A stretch of DNA of 64,000 nucleotides from CAZBDU01 sp964490725 (GTDB lineage Bacteria > Spirochaetota > Spirochaetia > SZUA-6 > DRHE01), in NCBI GenBank assembly GCA_964490725.1, contig CAZBDU010000011.1, positions 28,722-92,721 of the forward strand. Direction: 5' to 3'. The translations under genes were made by a program, and so were the position numbers. Below, piece after piece: positions 34,292-43,605 of this stretch (the stretch's first letter is position 1; every line of letters starts with the position of its first letter). The notes beneath the pieces are model-generated. The model was not told the DNA's origin and ran no database searches. It was given only the letters and a program-made list of their open reading frames with translations.

Positions 34292-35221
34292 ATGAACAGC
34301 CCAAAAGTGTCGGTTCACGGGTTCTGGAAGCGCTACGGCGCCACCGTAGCGGTCAAAGGGATCAGCTTCCAGGTGAGCCCGGGCGAGATCTTCGCCCTGC
34401 TGGGGCCGAACGGCTCCGGCAAGACGAGCACCCTCGAGAGCCTCGAGGGGTTGAGGAGACCCGATGGGGGCAGCCTTTCCATCGCGGGGATCGATCCCAG
34501 CCGGCAGCCACGGCGGCTGCGCAACCTCATCGGTGTGCAGCTGCAGAGCTCGGCCCTGCCCCCGGCCATGACCGTGCAGGAAGCGATGAGCTTCTTCTGC
34601 AGCTACCACGGCGTGCCGGTGCGGCATGACCTGGTGGAAGGGCTCGGGCTGGCCGACAAACGGCACGTTCAGTACGTGAAGCTGTCGGCGGGGCAGCAGC
34701 GCCGGCTGGCGCTGGCCGTCGCTGTGGCCCATGAGCCGCAGGTGCTGTTTCTGGACGAGCCTACGGCGGGGCTGGACGTACAGTCCCGAACGGACCTGCA
34801 TGAGCTGGTAGCCGCCTTGCGCGAGAAGGGCAGCACGGTGATCCTGGCCACCCACGACATGGCCGAAGCGGAGAAGCTTGCCGACCGGGCGGCCATCCTG
34901 CTGCGGGGGGAAATCGCCGCCGTGGGCAGCCCCCGGCAGCTCACCGCCGCGGGCGGCCGCCAGAGCAAAATCTCCGTGTCCACGGAGAAGGGCAGCCTGC
35001 TGCAGGCCGAGCCAACCTTCCCCGATGCGGTGGCCCGCGCCGGGGCCGACGGCTATGCCTGCTACATGTCAAAGAACCCTGGAGGCACGGTGCGCGCGAT
35101 CCTGTCGTGGCTGGAACGCGCCGGTGACCCTCTGGTCGACCTGCGGGTCGAGCGCCCGAGCCTCGAGGAGCGCTTCCTGGAAATCACCTCGGGCAGCAAC
35201 GCGAAAGGAGAATCCCAATGA
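34292..35221 (+). CDS. ABC-2 type exporter ATPase
   Basis: ATP-binding subunit, 309 residues. Walker A GPNGSGKTST, signature LSAGQQRRLALA, Walker B VLFLDEPTAGLD and switch His in ILATHDMAEAE. The signature has SAGQ in place of SGGQ, a common tolerated change. The C-terminal 90 residues resemble the accessory domain of drug exporters. ATGA overlap with the permease gene. Confidence 0.93.
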   Translation: MNSPKVSVHGFWKRYGATVAVKGISFQVSPGEIFALLGPNGSGKTSTLESLEGLRRPDGGSLSIAGIDPSRQPRRLRNLIGVQLQSSALPPAMTVQEAMSFFCSYHGVPVRHDLVEGLGLADKRHVQYVKLSAGQQRRLALAVAVAHEPQVLFLDEPTAGLDVQSRTDLHELVAALREKGSTVILATHDMAEAEKLADRAAILLRGEIAAVGSPRQLTAAGGRQSKISVSTEKGSLLQAEPTFPDAVARAGADGYACYMSKNPGGTVRAILSWLERAGDPLVDLRVERPSLEERFLEITSGSNAKGESQ

Positions 35222-36027
35222 CCGCGTTTCTTCACCACCTTGCCTATGATTTCAAGACCGGCATCCGGGACAGGTCCCGGCTGCTGATGCTCTACCTGTT
35301 TCCGCTGGTTTTCTTCGCCCTGGTAGGGGGATTGATGGCCTCGATCGATCCCGGCTTCAAGGAGACGATGATCCCCGCCATGGTCGTGTTCGCCGTCATG
35401 TGTTCGACGCTGCTGAGCCTGCCGAGCCTGCTGGTGAACGCCCGGGAAGCGGGGGTGTTCAGGAGCTACCGGATCAACGGAGTGCCCTCCGCCTCGATTC
35501 TCGGCATCCCGGCCATTGGCACCGCCGTGCACATGGCGGTCGTTTCCGCGATCATCTGGGTTGCCGCGGTCCGATTCTACGGGGGCGCCGCTCCGCAGAG
35601 CGTCCTTGGGTTTGCCGCCGTCACCGGGCTGTCCTACCTGGCGTACGCCGGCATCGGGACGCTGATCGGCGTGGCGGCAGGCAACGCCACGGTGAGCATC
35701 CTGGTCGGGCAGCTGATCTACATCCCCTCGATCATCCTCGGCGGGCTCATGGTCCCGGCGGCGATGCTGCCCTCCGCGCTGCGTCGGATCGGGTTGCTGC
35801 TACCCGCCACGCACAGCATGCGGGCTTTCGCGGCCCTGGGCGGGGCCGCTCCGGGCAGCTCCGGGGCGGCAGGCCCGGTTGCGGTGCTCGCTGCCGGTAC
35901 CGTGCTCAGCTTCGCGCTGGCCGCCTTGCTGTTCCAGTGGGATACCCGGGCCAGCCAGCCCAACCGCAAGGCTCTGGCGGCGTTGCTCGCGGCGGCTCCG
36001 TTTGCCGCCGCAGCCCTCATCGGGTAG
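35218..36027 (+). CDS. ABC-2 type exporter permease
   Basis: Membrane subunit of 269 residues with six hydrophobic segments. The family hallmark near the middle is LPSLLVNAREAGVFRSYRINGVP, and the late motif is GGLMVPAAMLPSALRRIGLLLPATHSM. Together with the TetR repressor and ATPase it forms a compact export module, probably for a drug or lipid. Confidence 0.92.
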   Translation: MTAFLHHLAYDFKTGIRDRSRLLMLYLFPLVFFALVGGLMASIDPGFKETMIPAMVVFAVMCSTLLSLPSLLVNAREAGVFRSYRINGVPSASILGIPAIGTAVHMAVVSAIIWVAAVRFYGGAAPQSVLGFAAVTGLSYLAYAGIGTLIGVAAGNATVSILVGQLIYIPSIILGGLMVPAAMLPSALRRIGLLLPATHSMRAFAALGGAAPGSSGAAGPVAVLAAGTVLSFALAALLFQWDTRASQPNRKALAALLAAAPFAAAALIG

Positions 36028-36032
36028 CACAG

Positions 36033-36056
36033 GTTGCCGGCGGGTCGGCGGGCAAC
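36033..36056. terminator. Hairpin between convergent exporter and lipoprotein genes
   Basis: GTTGCC (36033-36038) pairs with GGCAAC (36051-36056); the loop is GC-rich with extra pairing possible. It lies just after the permease stop. Confidence 0.4.
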
Positions 36057-36089
36057 GCTGCGGATTGTTGTACCAGCGTGGAGCTGGAA

Positions 36090-36476
36090 TCAAGGGCTGC
36101 GGCTCGGTGCGTCTGCTGCGCTGGTCTCCAGCCAGATCGTCACCAATGCCGCCCCTGCGGACAGAGCGGCAATGATTGGAACAGCAGGTTTGAGCTTCCT
36201 CACATACACCGCTCTTATGCGAGAGAGCTCGATCTCTTCTCTTGCACCGCCTGCGTGGAAACCGATGAGCTTGTCCGCCTCGAGACGGCAGCTCTTCAGC
36301 CTCAGCTCCGAGCCGTCTGTCAGAACAACATGGATCGCCCCTCGCCTCATTATCCCGGCGCTCTCCACCGGTGCCAGGTAACGTGTGGTGGTGCAGGCCG
36401 ACAGAACGAAACTGGCCAGGACGAGCAATGCTATCGTGGTTTTGTGTTTGTTGACGGCATTCACCCTTGTCTCCAC
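36090..36476 (-). CDS. Small lipoprotein of unknown function
   Basis: Lipoprotein of 128 residues with lipobox VLSAC. The mature part has a small beta-rich domain (IHVVLTDGSELRLKSC, EIELSRIRAVYV) and a C-terminal hydrophobic stretch (VPIIAALSAGAALVTIWLE). The neighbouring lipoprotein at 36484 has a similar layout (LTDKSGTEKWVKLLSLEG, IITIDQIYMLKI), so the two may be distant paralogues. They are seven bases apart and surely co-transcribed. Confidence 0.75.
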   Translation of the reverse strand: METRVNAVNKHKTTIALLVLASFVLSACTTTRYLAPVESAGIMRRGAIHVVLTDGSELRLKSCRLEADKLIGFHAGGAREEIELSRIRAVYVRKLKPAVPIIAALSAGAALVTIWLETSAADAPSRSP

Positions 36477-36483
36477 ACAAGCC

Positions 36484-37068
36484 CTACCGGTTCTTCACCC
36501 CCATGATGTTCTTGATGGTCCTGAGCCTTTTCTGCTCGGTCATGAGGGGAAAGTAGTATTCCGGCTGAAACATCTCCTTCAGTTCAAACCCGTGCAAGAG
36601 CAACATTCCCAGGCCGGCTGCACTGCCGCCCAATGCTCCCAGACCCACGGCTGCCTGATAGTCCCCGTCATAGTGGGCTCTCGAACCCGCAACAGAGGCG
36701 ACCAGCATGTAGGCGATTTCGGCCGTGGCCAGCGACCAGGTCAATGCCGGAAAGGTGTGCTTCTTGATCTTGAGCATGTAGATCTGGTCGATCGTAATGA
36801 TCTCGGCTTCCGTCTGCCAGTAGGGAAAGGGCAGCACGGTGAGGGCGTTCCCCTCCAGGCTGAGCAGCTTCACCCACTTTTCCGTTCCGCTCTTGTCGGT
36901 GAGACGGACTTCGGGGAATTTCACGGCTTCGATCTTCTCGATGCCGGCTGTCTTCCGGCCATCAGAAGCGCGGCTGGGAATCGAAGCGCAGCCGCTTAGA
37001 AGCGCACCAAGCAGGACTGCAGAGGCCAGGAATACCAGATCTTTGTTCACCGACGCACAGATCCCCAT
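36484..37068 (-). CDS. Lipoprotein of unknown function
   Basis: About 194 residues from the second ATG at 37068 (a first ATG at 37086 is possible). Lipobox LLSGC follows a hydrophobic core. The mature region contains a beta-rich domain of the same type as the downstream lipoprotein and two hydrophobic segments with GLGALGGSAAGLGMLLL. Family not recognised. Placed first in a two-gene unit. Confidence 0.75.
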   Translation of the reverse strand: MGICASVNKDLVFLASAVLLGALLSGCASIPSRASDGRKTAGIEKIEAVKFPEVRLTDKSGTEKWVKLLSLEGNALTVLPFPYWQTEAEIITIDQIYMLKIKKHTFPALTWSLATAEIAYMLVASVAGSRAHYDGDYQAAVGLGALGGSAAGLGMLLLHGFELKEMFQPEYYFPLMTEQKRLRTIKNIMGVKNR

Positions 37069-37086
37069 TCCTTGAGCCAGCGGCAT

Positions 37087-37483
37087 GACCGACTGCCCGT
37101 CTCTACAACTATACGCGTCTCAGCCCGTCTCTGCAAGGAGGCTGAGTTCGAGATAGCGGCACGGGGTTTGCGAGCTTCCCATGGCTGTCGACCAGTCTTC
37201 GCTAGTGAAATCGACCGCGTACTGGGTTTCCTGGGGCGTGAGCGATTGCCGATTCCTGAATCGGAAACAGGGTGTCGCCGCTGCTGAAGATCACCCAGTC
37301 GTCAGCCGAAAGTGGCACGTATGCAAGGAGAAGAATGACGATCGGCGGAAACAGCCGGCCAGTCGAAACAAGGCTCTGTTTGACCCCGGCGGAAGAGGGC
37401 AATCGCGTGCCCATTAACATGCTGAAATGTATTCCGCTGCCGGGCAGGATATCAACATCGACGGTGGGAGCATCAACCGTCCG
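37087..37483. other. Intergenic region with a doubtful small exported frame
   Basis: The only suggestive frame is on the minus strand from 37420 to 37202 (72 codons), with a signal-like core LFPPIVILLLAYVPLSADDW and then a short hydrophilic tail. No ribosome-binding site supports it. It could be the broken start of a former exported protein in this decayed region. Confidence 0.25.
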
Positions 37484-37828
37484 TCACCGAAACCTCCAGC
37501 CTGTCGCGGCAGGGACTGAGCATGCCGCGTATCTGGAGGACGCCGCTCGCCTCGCATTGCCGGATTGCGGCAGTTTGCGGTATACCTCCTCGTACGACCA
37601 GAAGGCATCGGCTGCGATGCTCCCGTTCACCCGCACGTCGAAGTGGTTGGCGAGACCCTTGAACGGGCAGTACGTCAGAGTCTCTGATTCTGCGAGGAAG
37701 GTGAAGTCTACCTCGGACCTGGGTATGTAGATCCGGGTCGGGTGGGCAGTTTCGTGAAACTCGAAGCAGTTGCGAGAGTCCACGATGGTCGCGCCCGCAA
37801 AGGAAACGGCTGCTCTCCCCAGTAGGGG
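37484..37828 (-). pseudogene. DUF427-family protein, broken
   Basis: The frame reads FAGATIVDSRNCFEFHETAH, then IYIPRSEVDFTFL, then TYCPFKGLANHFDVRVNG and FWSYEEVYRKLPQ. This is the conserved core of DUF427 (NTP_transf_9) proteins. The expected continuation is lost after KLPQ; a different frame carries AAIRQCEASGVLQIRGM, which suggests a frameshift near 37560. No credible start is visible. Probably decayed. Confidence 0.55.
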
Positions 37829-37892
37829 TGCGACTTGAGGCTTTCGCAGGCTTTGGCCTCCGCGCTTCCGGCGTTGTTGCGGCGCCGTCTAC

Positions 37893-38069
37893 CCCTTCAC
37901 CGCCGCCCGCCGTGACGCCTGCGATGATCCACTTGTTGAACACGAAGTACAGCATGATCGCCGGCAGGGCGGCCAGGGCCATGCAGGCGAACTGCGCTGC
38001 ATACTGCGAGGCGTACTCCCCCTCGAAGCGGATCACCGAGAAAGGGATGGTGCCCAGCTTCTCCGAGCC
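37893..38069 (-). pseudogene. C-terminal fragment of a sugar ABC permease
   Basis: About 55 residues match the end of MalG/GanQ-type permeases: LGTIPFSVIRFEGEYASQY, then MALAALPAIMLYFVFNKWI and IAGVTAG. The remaining 220 or so N-terminal residues are absent and replaced by unrelated sequence; the frame also runs on past the usual end. Confidence 0.6.
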
Positions 38070-38102
38070 CAGCCCCGCACCATCGCGCAGGACGCCCGGG
38101 GC

Positions 38103-38533
38103 GACTTCCTCGGGGTCAGGCGCATCTGGTACCACTTCGCTGTCCACGCCAACTTCGAGCAGTGGGAGGTCAACCCGGGGGACTGTACCTGCTGCTGCGG
38201 CGGGTGCATCGGGAGTACGGGCAGCCGGAGATGTACGTGACCGAGAGCGGCACCCCCATCGGCGGGGAGGTCCTCCCCGACGGCACGGTGGCCGACCCCC
38301 GGCGCGTGGACTACCTGAGGCGCCACTTCGCCGCGGCCTGGCACGCCATCCAGGAGGGCGTGAAGCTTCGCGGCTACTTTGTCTGGTCGCTCATGGACAA
38401 CTTCGAGTGGAACAGCGGCTACAGCAAGCGCTTCGGCCTGGTGTACGTCGACTACGCAACCCAGCAGCGCACGGTCAAGGAGAGCGGCCACTGGTACGCC
38501 GAGCCCATCCGCAGGAACGGAATCGTGGTGTAG
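38103..38533 (+). pseudogene. C-terminal fragment of a GH1 beta-glucosidase
   Basis: One frame gives GDFLGVR and FEQWEVNP, then a frameshift near 38176 leads to GGLYLLLRRVHREYGQPEMY with the nucleophile Glu in VTESG, RRVDYLRRHFAAAWHAIQEG, LRGYFVWSLMDNFEWNSGYS and the final RFGLVYVDYATQQRTVKES. This is the last third of a GH1 enzyme; the N-terminal two thirds are missing. It abuts, head to head, the permease fragment, which suggests a lost sugar-utilisation locus. Confidence 0.75.
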
Positions 38534-38725
38534 CCTCCAGAGCTGCCTGCGGGCCTTGTGTCGGCGCCCGGCCGCCGCGGCCGCGATCATCGCAGACACT
38601 CCGGATTCTTGAGCGATTCCCCGGTCAGCGCCAGTCTCGATCGTTCCTGTTTCTGTCACCAACCCTTCACAACGGCGGCGTGGTGTCTTAGCATGAAACG
38701 AACGACACCCTCACAGGAGCTGATC

Positions 38726-40168
38726 ATGCCTTCTTTCCGACTCCTATCACCCGACATGACGGAGAAGATCCACAAGGCTTCGCTCTGGGTCCTCGAGCAT
38801 ACGGGCATCCTGCTGGATCCTTCGGACCAGGAGCTGCGCGACGAGTTGATCCGCGCCGGTGCCGAGACAGACGGCGAACGGGTCATCATGCCGGCCGCAA
38901 TGGTAGAGGCTGCTCTATCGCGGGTCAGCCATTCGATCCAGATGTACGACCGCAACGGCAAGGAATCCATCCTCATCGAGAACGGGCAAACCCACTTTGG
39001 GCCGGGCTCTGACGCGATGTACAACTACGACAAGACCACCGGGCGTCTCTTTCCCACCGATGACGCCGACATGCCGCGGTGGTCGACCCTGGGGGACGTG
39101 AGAGACAATGTCCGAATCGCGGACGCCCTGGGGTTTGACTTCATCATGTCGATGGGCCTCCCGCACGAGGTCGACGCCCACAGGCTCTACCCGACCGTTT
39201 TCGCCGAGATGGTGAAGAACACGGCGAAGCCGCTGGTGTTCACCTCGACGCGTCTGGAGGAGATCCGTGCGATCCGGCGGATCTCCCGTATCGCCGCTTC
39301 CGATCCGGACGGGAAGCCTTTTGCCATCGCCTACCTCGAGCCGATATCGCCTCTCCGCTTCGATCCTACGGTGACGAGTCGACTGCGGTACTGCGCCAGG
39401 GAGAACATCCCCGTTGCCTTCGCTGCGGGAGCAAACTGCGGTGGAGGTGCTCCCATCACCCCCGAGGGAGGCGTCGTGCAGGGAAACGCGGAATGCCTCG
39501 CGGGGATCGTCATCGCTGCGCTCTACTCCGATCAGCCGAAGCTCATCTACGGGGCGAACACGTCTGCCATGGACATGAACACCATGATCGTCTGCTACGG
39601 CGCTCCGGAGTGGTTCAGGACCGTGGCGATGTACGCCGAGATGGGGAGGTTCTACGGGCTGCCGAGTTGGGGAACCGGCGGCTGTACGGACGCACGGGTG
39701 ATCAACTCACAGGCGGGCATGGAGGCCTACGAGGGTATCCTCATGGCGCTCCTCTCTTCAAGCACGATGGTGCACGATGTCGGGTTTCTGGGACACGGGG
39801 AGGTCTATCATCCGGGAATGCTTGTGCTGTCGAAGGCGATGATCGATCGGGCCCGGTTCTTGATCAAAGAACCGGACATGTCCTCAGAGGCGCTGGCCCT
39901 CGAAGTGATCCACCACGTCTCGCGGCACAAAGGCTATCTGTACCTGGCCGACGCCCACAGCGCAAAGAACTTCGGATCAGCGCTCTGGCTGGCGCCTCGG
40001 TTCTTCGAGAAGGGCTACATGGAGGATTGGGACGCCAACAGTTTCCAGGATCGGCTGACCGAGGAAGCGAACAAGGTGCTCGCCACCGCCGCTCCGGATC
40101 TGCTGGACGACAGGCGGGCCGCGGAGATCGACGGCTATCTGGCTTCCCTCGATCCGGAGGACGCCTGA
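38726..40168 (+). CDS. MttB-family methyltransferase homologue, non-pyrrolysine
   Basis: Second member of the superfamily, 480 residues. Landmarks: SLWVLEHTGILLDPSD, THFGPGSDAMYNYDKTTGRL, FAAGANCGGGAPITPEGGVV, GLPSWGTGGCTDARVINSQAG and STMVHDVGFLGHGEVYHPGML. The frame is complete without an internal amber codon. ATG at 38726 is chosen because AGGAG lies seven bases upstream; an ATG at 38693 has no such site. No partner genes are adjacent, and no corrinoid protein is present in the window. Substrate unknown. Confidence 0.87.
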   Translation: MPSFRLLSPDMTEKIHKASLWVLEHTGILLDPSDQELRDELIRAGAETDGERVIMPAAMVEAALSRVSHSIQMYDRNGKESILIENGQTHFGPGSDAMYNYDKTTGRLFPTDDADMPRWSTLGDVRDNVRIADALGFDFIMSMGLPHEVDAHRLYPTVFAEMVKNTAKPLVFTSTRLEEIRAIRRISRIAASDPDGKPFAIAYLEPISPLRFDPTVTSRLRYCARENIPVAFAAGANCGGGAPITPEGGVVQGNAECLAGIVIAALYSDQPKLIYGANTSAMDMNTMIVCYGAPEWFRTVAMYAEMGRFYGLPSWGTGGCTDARVINSQAGMEAYEGILMALLSSSTMVHDVGFLGHGEVYHPGMLVLSKAMIDRARFLIKEPDMSSEALALEVIHHVSRHKGYLYLADAHSAKNFGSALWLAPRFFEKGYMEDWDANSFQDRLTEEANKVLATAAPDLLDDRRAAEIDGYLASLDPEDA

Positions 40169-40238
40169 GGCCGCCGGCCAGGACGGTTCGCTTTTCTCCG
40201 CCTGCGTCTCAAGTCATTGCGTACTCGGAAGCTACACC

Positions 40239-41570
40239 CTAGGCGCTCGCCGCGGGCCGGGGGGCGGGCTCCCAGAGTGAGGCGCCTGCGGCCAGCATTT
40301 CGGCGATCGAGAAGGTTCCTCGCTTCTCGACGTTCAGAAAGCCGTTCCAGGCCGCCGCCGCCAGCCTTCCTTCGCGCAGAAGATCGAAGAGCCACTGGCC
40401 GGCGAAGGCCGGATCCTCTTGGGGAAAGCCCGCCTGAACCTCCAGGAGCCATTTCCTGTTGAACAGCTCCTGAGAGCCGATGGGAGGCGCGATCACGATC
40501 GGGATGCCCAGGCCGCAGTAGAAGGACAGCTCGCTGGGCTTCGTCCAGAGCACATCCGTGCTCCTGATCGCCTGCGAGAATATTCGCAGGTACTCCGGCG
40601 TGCTCGCCGCATGAATGATGCGCAGGCCCGTGCATCCCGGCAGCACCTCCGCCTTGGTCTGCTGGAAGAAGTCCCGTATCTCTCTGCGCACCCCCGCTAC
40701 CAGGTTCAGACGCACGGCGCCCCGTCTCAGCTCCTCCCGAAGACTCGTGACGATGCTGCGGCCGAGCTCGCGTTGGGCGCCGGCCCCTCCGACGGCGTAC
40801 GTGATGGTGAGGGGGCTGTCGCTGCGGCCGCGCCAGCCGGCAGGGCCCAGCAGGCGGTTGACACTCCGGCGGTGGAGAGCGTGGAAGCGGCCTGCCGGAT
40901 CCAGTCGCCGCAGTCGGCGCAGAAGGTCACTCTTCGCCACGTCGAGGTCCCGCTCCCCCAGCAGCTCGCGGGGGAAGGGAAAGCCCGTAAGGGTGATGCG
41001 CTCCTCAGGCACGCCGTAGCTTTTCAGACGCAGCACGGTCCGCTCACAGGGCACCAGGTAGTGAATGCGGCTGTTTCGCGGGTCTTCGGGCACCCAGGCA
41101 CGGCTGACCTCGGCGTCGCAGACGATGCAGTACACGGGGCTGTGACCCGCCCTGTCTGCGGCGATGGCCGGACCCAGATAGGAGGTGATCAAGGGCAGGG
41201 GTCTGGAGTGTATTCTGTCGAGCATGCCCCGGCACAGGCCCTGGTTCAGAAACGAGTTGACCAGCCGAACCTGGAAGGTGGGCCTGGAAAGGTCCCGCTG
41301 GGGGTAGTACGGCGGTATGCGCAGCAAACGGTCCATGAGACCGAACAGGACGCCGCCAATGAGGGGTACCGGCTTCATTCTCGATGTCGTTTCATAGATC
41401 CTCCGGAGCCTGGCCCACAGCCGGGACTCCTCCGCCGATTCACCCGTGGCAGCGCTGCCCAAGGTCATGATCCCCCCTTCGGCCAGCTCCCTCAGCGGGT
41501 AGACCGCCCGCTGGTGTCCCAGGCCCATGTCGACGGTAACGACCCACGCTTTCATCGCTGTTTCCCTCAT
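40239..41570 (-). CDS. GT-B fold glycosyltransferase, MurG/MGDG-synthase-like
   Basis: Cytosolic or membrane-associated transferase of 443 residues. The N-terminal VVTVDMGLGHQRAVYPL loop is the acceptor-side Gly-rich motif of GT28-like enzymes; ITYAVGGAGAQRELG corresponds to the interdomain nucleotide-sugar region and DVLWTKPSELSFYCGLGIPI to the C-terminal donor motif. ATG at 41570 follows AGGAGG. It could glycosylate a lipid; the substrate cannot be told from context. Confidence 0.75.
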   Translation of the reverse strand: MRETAMKAWVVTVDMGLGHQRAVYPLRELAEGGIMTLGSAATGESAEESRLWARLRRIYETTSRMKPVPLIGGVLFGLMDRLLRIPPYYPQRDLSRPTFQVRLVNSFLNQGLCRGMLDRIHSRPLPLITSYLGPAIAADRAGHSPVYCIVCDAEVSRAWVPEDPRNSRIHYLVPCERTVLRLKSYGVPEERITLTGFPFPRELLGERDLDVAKSDLLRRLRRLDPAGRFHALHRRSVNRLLGPAGWRGRSDSPLTITYAVGGAGAQRELGRSIVTSLREELRRGAVRLNLVAGVRREIRDFFQQTKAEVLPGCTGLRIIHAASTPEYLRIFSQAIRSTDVLWTKPSELSFYCGLGIPIVIAPPIGSQELFNRKWLLEVQAGFPQEDPAFAGQWLFDLLREGRLAAAAWNGFLNVEKRGTFSIAEMLAAGASLWEPAPRPAASA

Positions 41571-41673
41571 CACCAGATCCTCCTGGAACGAGAAAGACAA
41601 ACGCAAGGAGCGTGCCACACCCTGCCCAGCAGCTAACTCTTTCTGGGTCACGGTACTGCATCACAATTGGGTT

Positions 41674-41709
41674 GGCATGCCGCCGGCATGCCCGGCAACG
41701 GGTGTTGCC
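41674..41709. repeat. Two adjacent hairpins at a pseudogene end
   Basis: GGCATGCC repeated around a three-base centre (41674-41692) is followed by GGCAAC/GTTGCC (41694-41709). They sit where the broken binding-protein gene loses similarity. Confidence 0.4.
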
Positions 41710-41739
41710 AGGTTCGACGAAAGTTGCGGAGCCGCAGCG

Positions 41740-42420
41740 CCCGGGGGCCGCCACGCCGTAGCACTCGTCGGTGAAAGGCTTGCCGACGATCTTGAGCTTC
41801 CCCTCGTAGTTGTCGTTGTGCAGTGCGAAGTTGGCCGCCGTCGGAGTGTCGGCCACTACCCCGTCGTTGCGGCCGATGACCAGATACTGGAAGGCGAGCC
41901 CTATCTCGTCATAGCCCTTCAGGGTGACGCCGCTCACCTCCTGCACGGCAAAGGCGCCGGCGGTGCCGGGCTGGGCACCCACCGTCTTGCCCTCCATCTC
42001 CTCCAGCGTGCTGACCCCGTTCAGGTCTTCCCGCACCACCAGAACCTGGCCGGCGGATGTAGGGAGCCGAGAAGTGCATGTTCTGCTTGCGCTCGTCGGT
42101 GATAATCACGGAGGACATCACCGCGTCGTACTTGCCCGCGGCCAGGGCGGCAAAGATGCCGCCCCCAGGCACGCCCCCCAGGCGGTGTTCTTGAACTCGA
42201 CCTTGAAGCCCCCGGCCTTGGCGGCGGCGTTCATCAGGTCGACATCGAAGCCGACGATCTGTTTGTCTTCGTTTATCGTTTCCATGGGCGGCATGACAGC
42301 GGCCGTGGCGACCACGAGGCTCATCGGTCTGCCCTGCCTGTTCTCCGCCGTGCCACCGGCAACCGCCAGCGACGCCGCAAGAAGCAGCAGCACCGCAGCG
42401 GCCACACAGGTCTTCTTCAT
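41740..42420 (-). pseudogene. Amino-acid-type ABC binding protein (family 3), frameshifted
   Basis: ATG at 42420 with GGAGGGG upstream and a signal peptide ending SLAVAGGTAEN. Similarity to SBP_bac_3 proteins continues in three frames: IVGFDVDLMNAAAKAGGFKV; then, after a shift near 42170 in a G/C-rich run, FAALAAGKYDAVMSSV and KQNMHFSAPYI; then, after a shift near 42058, GQVLVVREDLNGVSTLEEME through TPTAANFALHND and ECYGVAAPG. The last part is missing. Two or more indels make it inactive unless they are assembly errors. Confidence 0.75.
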
Positions 42421-42756
42421 GTTTTCCCCTCCTCTTCATCCCGCGCCACGCAGGGCTTGTCCGGCCAGCTCCCCCTGGGGCGGGAAGCATACAGGGCGTC
42501 CCGCCAGATACGCTGGCAGCCTTTGGGCGGGATGTGCTGCGTGAGCTCCAGTTAAGACCGCATCGTCATCTCCTCCGGCGGGGACACACCGGTTCGTGGA
42601 AAGGACGTCTCTACTTGGAGGATCGCCTTGGCACCTGTATCGGAAAATCCTTGCCGGCGCCGCTTTCGTACCCGGGCGCCCCGGCGTCAAGCAAGTCCCC
42701 ATCGAAGGCGAGGGCCACGCTCAAACCGTACACAGCGTTTCGTGCTGAAGACATCT
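42421..42756. other. Intergenic region without a recognised gene
   Basis: Between two pseudogenes. GGAGGAG followed by ATG near 42566 on the minus strand opens only a five-codon frame. No other structure recognised. Confidence 0.3.
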
Positions 42757-43351
42757 TCACGTTTCCCATGTCAAATAGTAATCGAGCCTTTCATCCGGCC
42801 ACAGGGAGGCCGAGCTGCGATACACGGCAACCGCGCCGTCGTGGTTGGTGCCGTGTGCACCGCCGGCTATCGTCTTGCCGTCGTTTGAAATGTCGACCGA
42901 TATCCCCAGCCCGTTTACCCCTTGTGGTGCGGGGAGCGCATACAGCCGTATGCCCGAGGACCTGTCGAGCAGCAGGACATAAAGTGATCCCACGCCGCTG
43001 TCTCTGCCGTCGGCGCCGATGGCCATCGCCGTTCCGTCCTCCCAAATTGCCACGCTCTCGCCGAATCTGTCGTTCGGTTTCGCCTCACGGAGACGTACCG
43101 GGAATCCGGCGGGAAAAGGCCGCCAGCCATCGAAGTGCCGGAAATAGATGTAGACCGCACCCTGAGCCTCCCGGTCTCCGGCTGGAGACCAGGGTGGCGC
43201 CTCCGTCGCCGGTCATGTCGACACGCCAACCGAAACCACCCACGGCATCGCCCGACCCCTTTCGAACGGCGGCAAGCGCGAACTGGTCCGGTCCATCGGC
43301 AAAAACATCGTACGGTGGGGACTGCGCAGCCGTCGTTTCGGTCCTGTCCAA
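42757..43351 (-). pseudogene. FG-GAP/integrin-like repeat protein, frameshifted
   Basis: Two frames together encode a run of FG-GAP-like blades: VGGFGWRVDMTGDGGATLVS in the first, then after a shift near 43190 GDREAQGAVYIYFRHFDGW, NDRFGESVAIWEDGTAMAIG, GVGSLYVLLLDRSSG and LGISVDISNDGKTIAGGAHG. The spacing F-G-x-S-V plus G-x-V/L-Y is typical of these beta-propeller repeats. No start or signal peptide could be placed, so the N-terminus is probably lost. Confidence 0.6.
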
Positions 43352-43605
43352 GCCCGCTTAAGGCGGGGATGCAGCCCTCTGTTTGGCGCTGCCGCAGATC
43401 TGTCAACCCCGGACAAAGATTGCAGATTTGTGGACGGGTGAGCACTGCACACTCGCCTCGCTCGTTCAGGCCGATGCACCCTTCTTTCTGCATTTCTCGG
43501 AGCCATCCGGGCGAGGAGACGGGCACACCTCAGTGTGATGGCGCATCCGGTAGGAGTTCCCGCTGTTCCGCTCCGGCGAAGGAAAGAACGGCAGGCATTG
43601 AAATC

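Noticed and set aside
42436..42702. 88-codon minus-strand frame between the two pseudogenes
   Set aside because: Composition and lack of start signals indicate a chance open frame.
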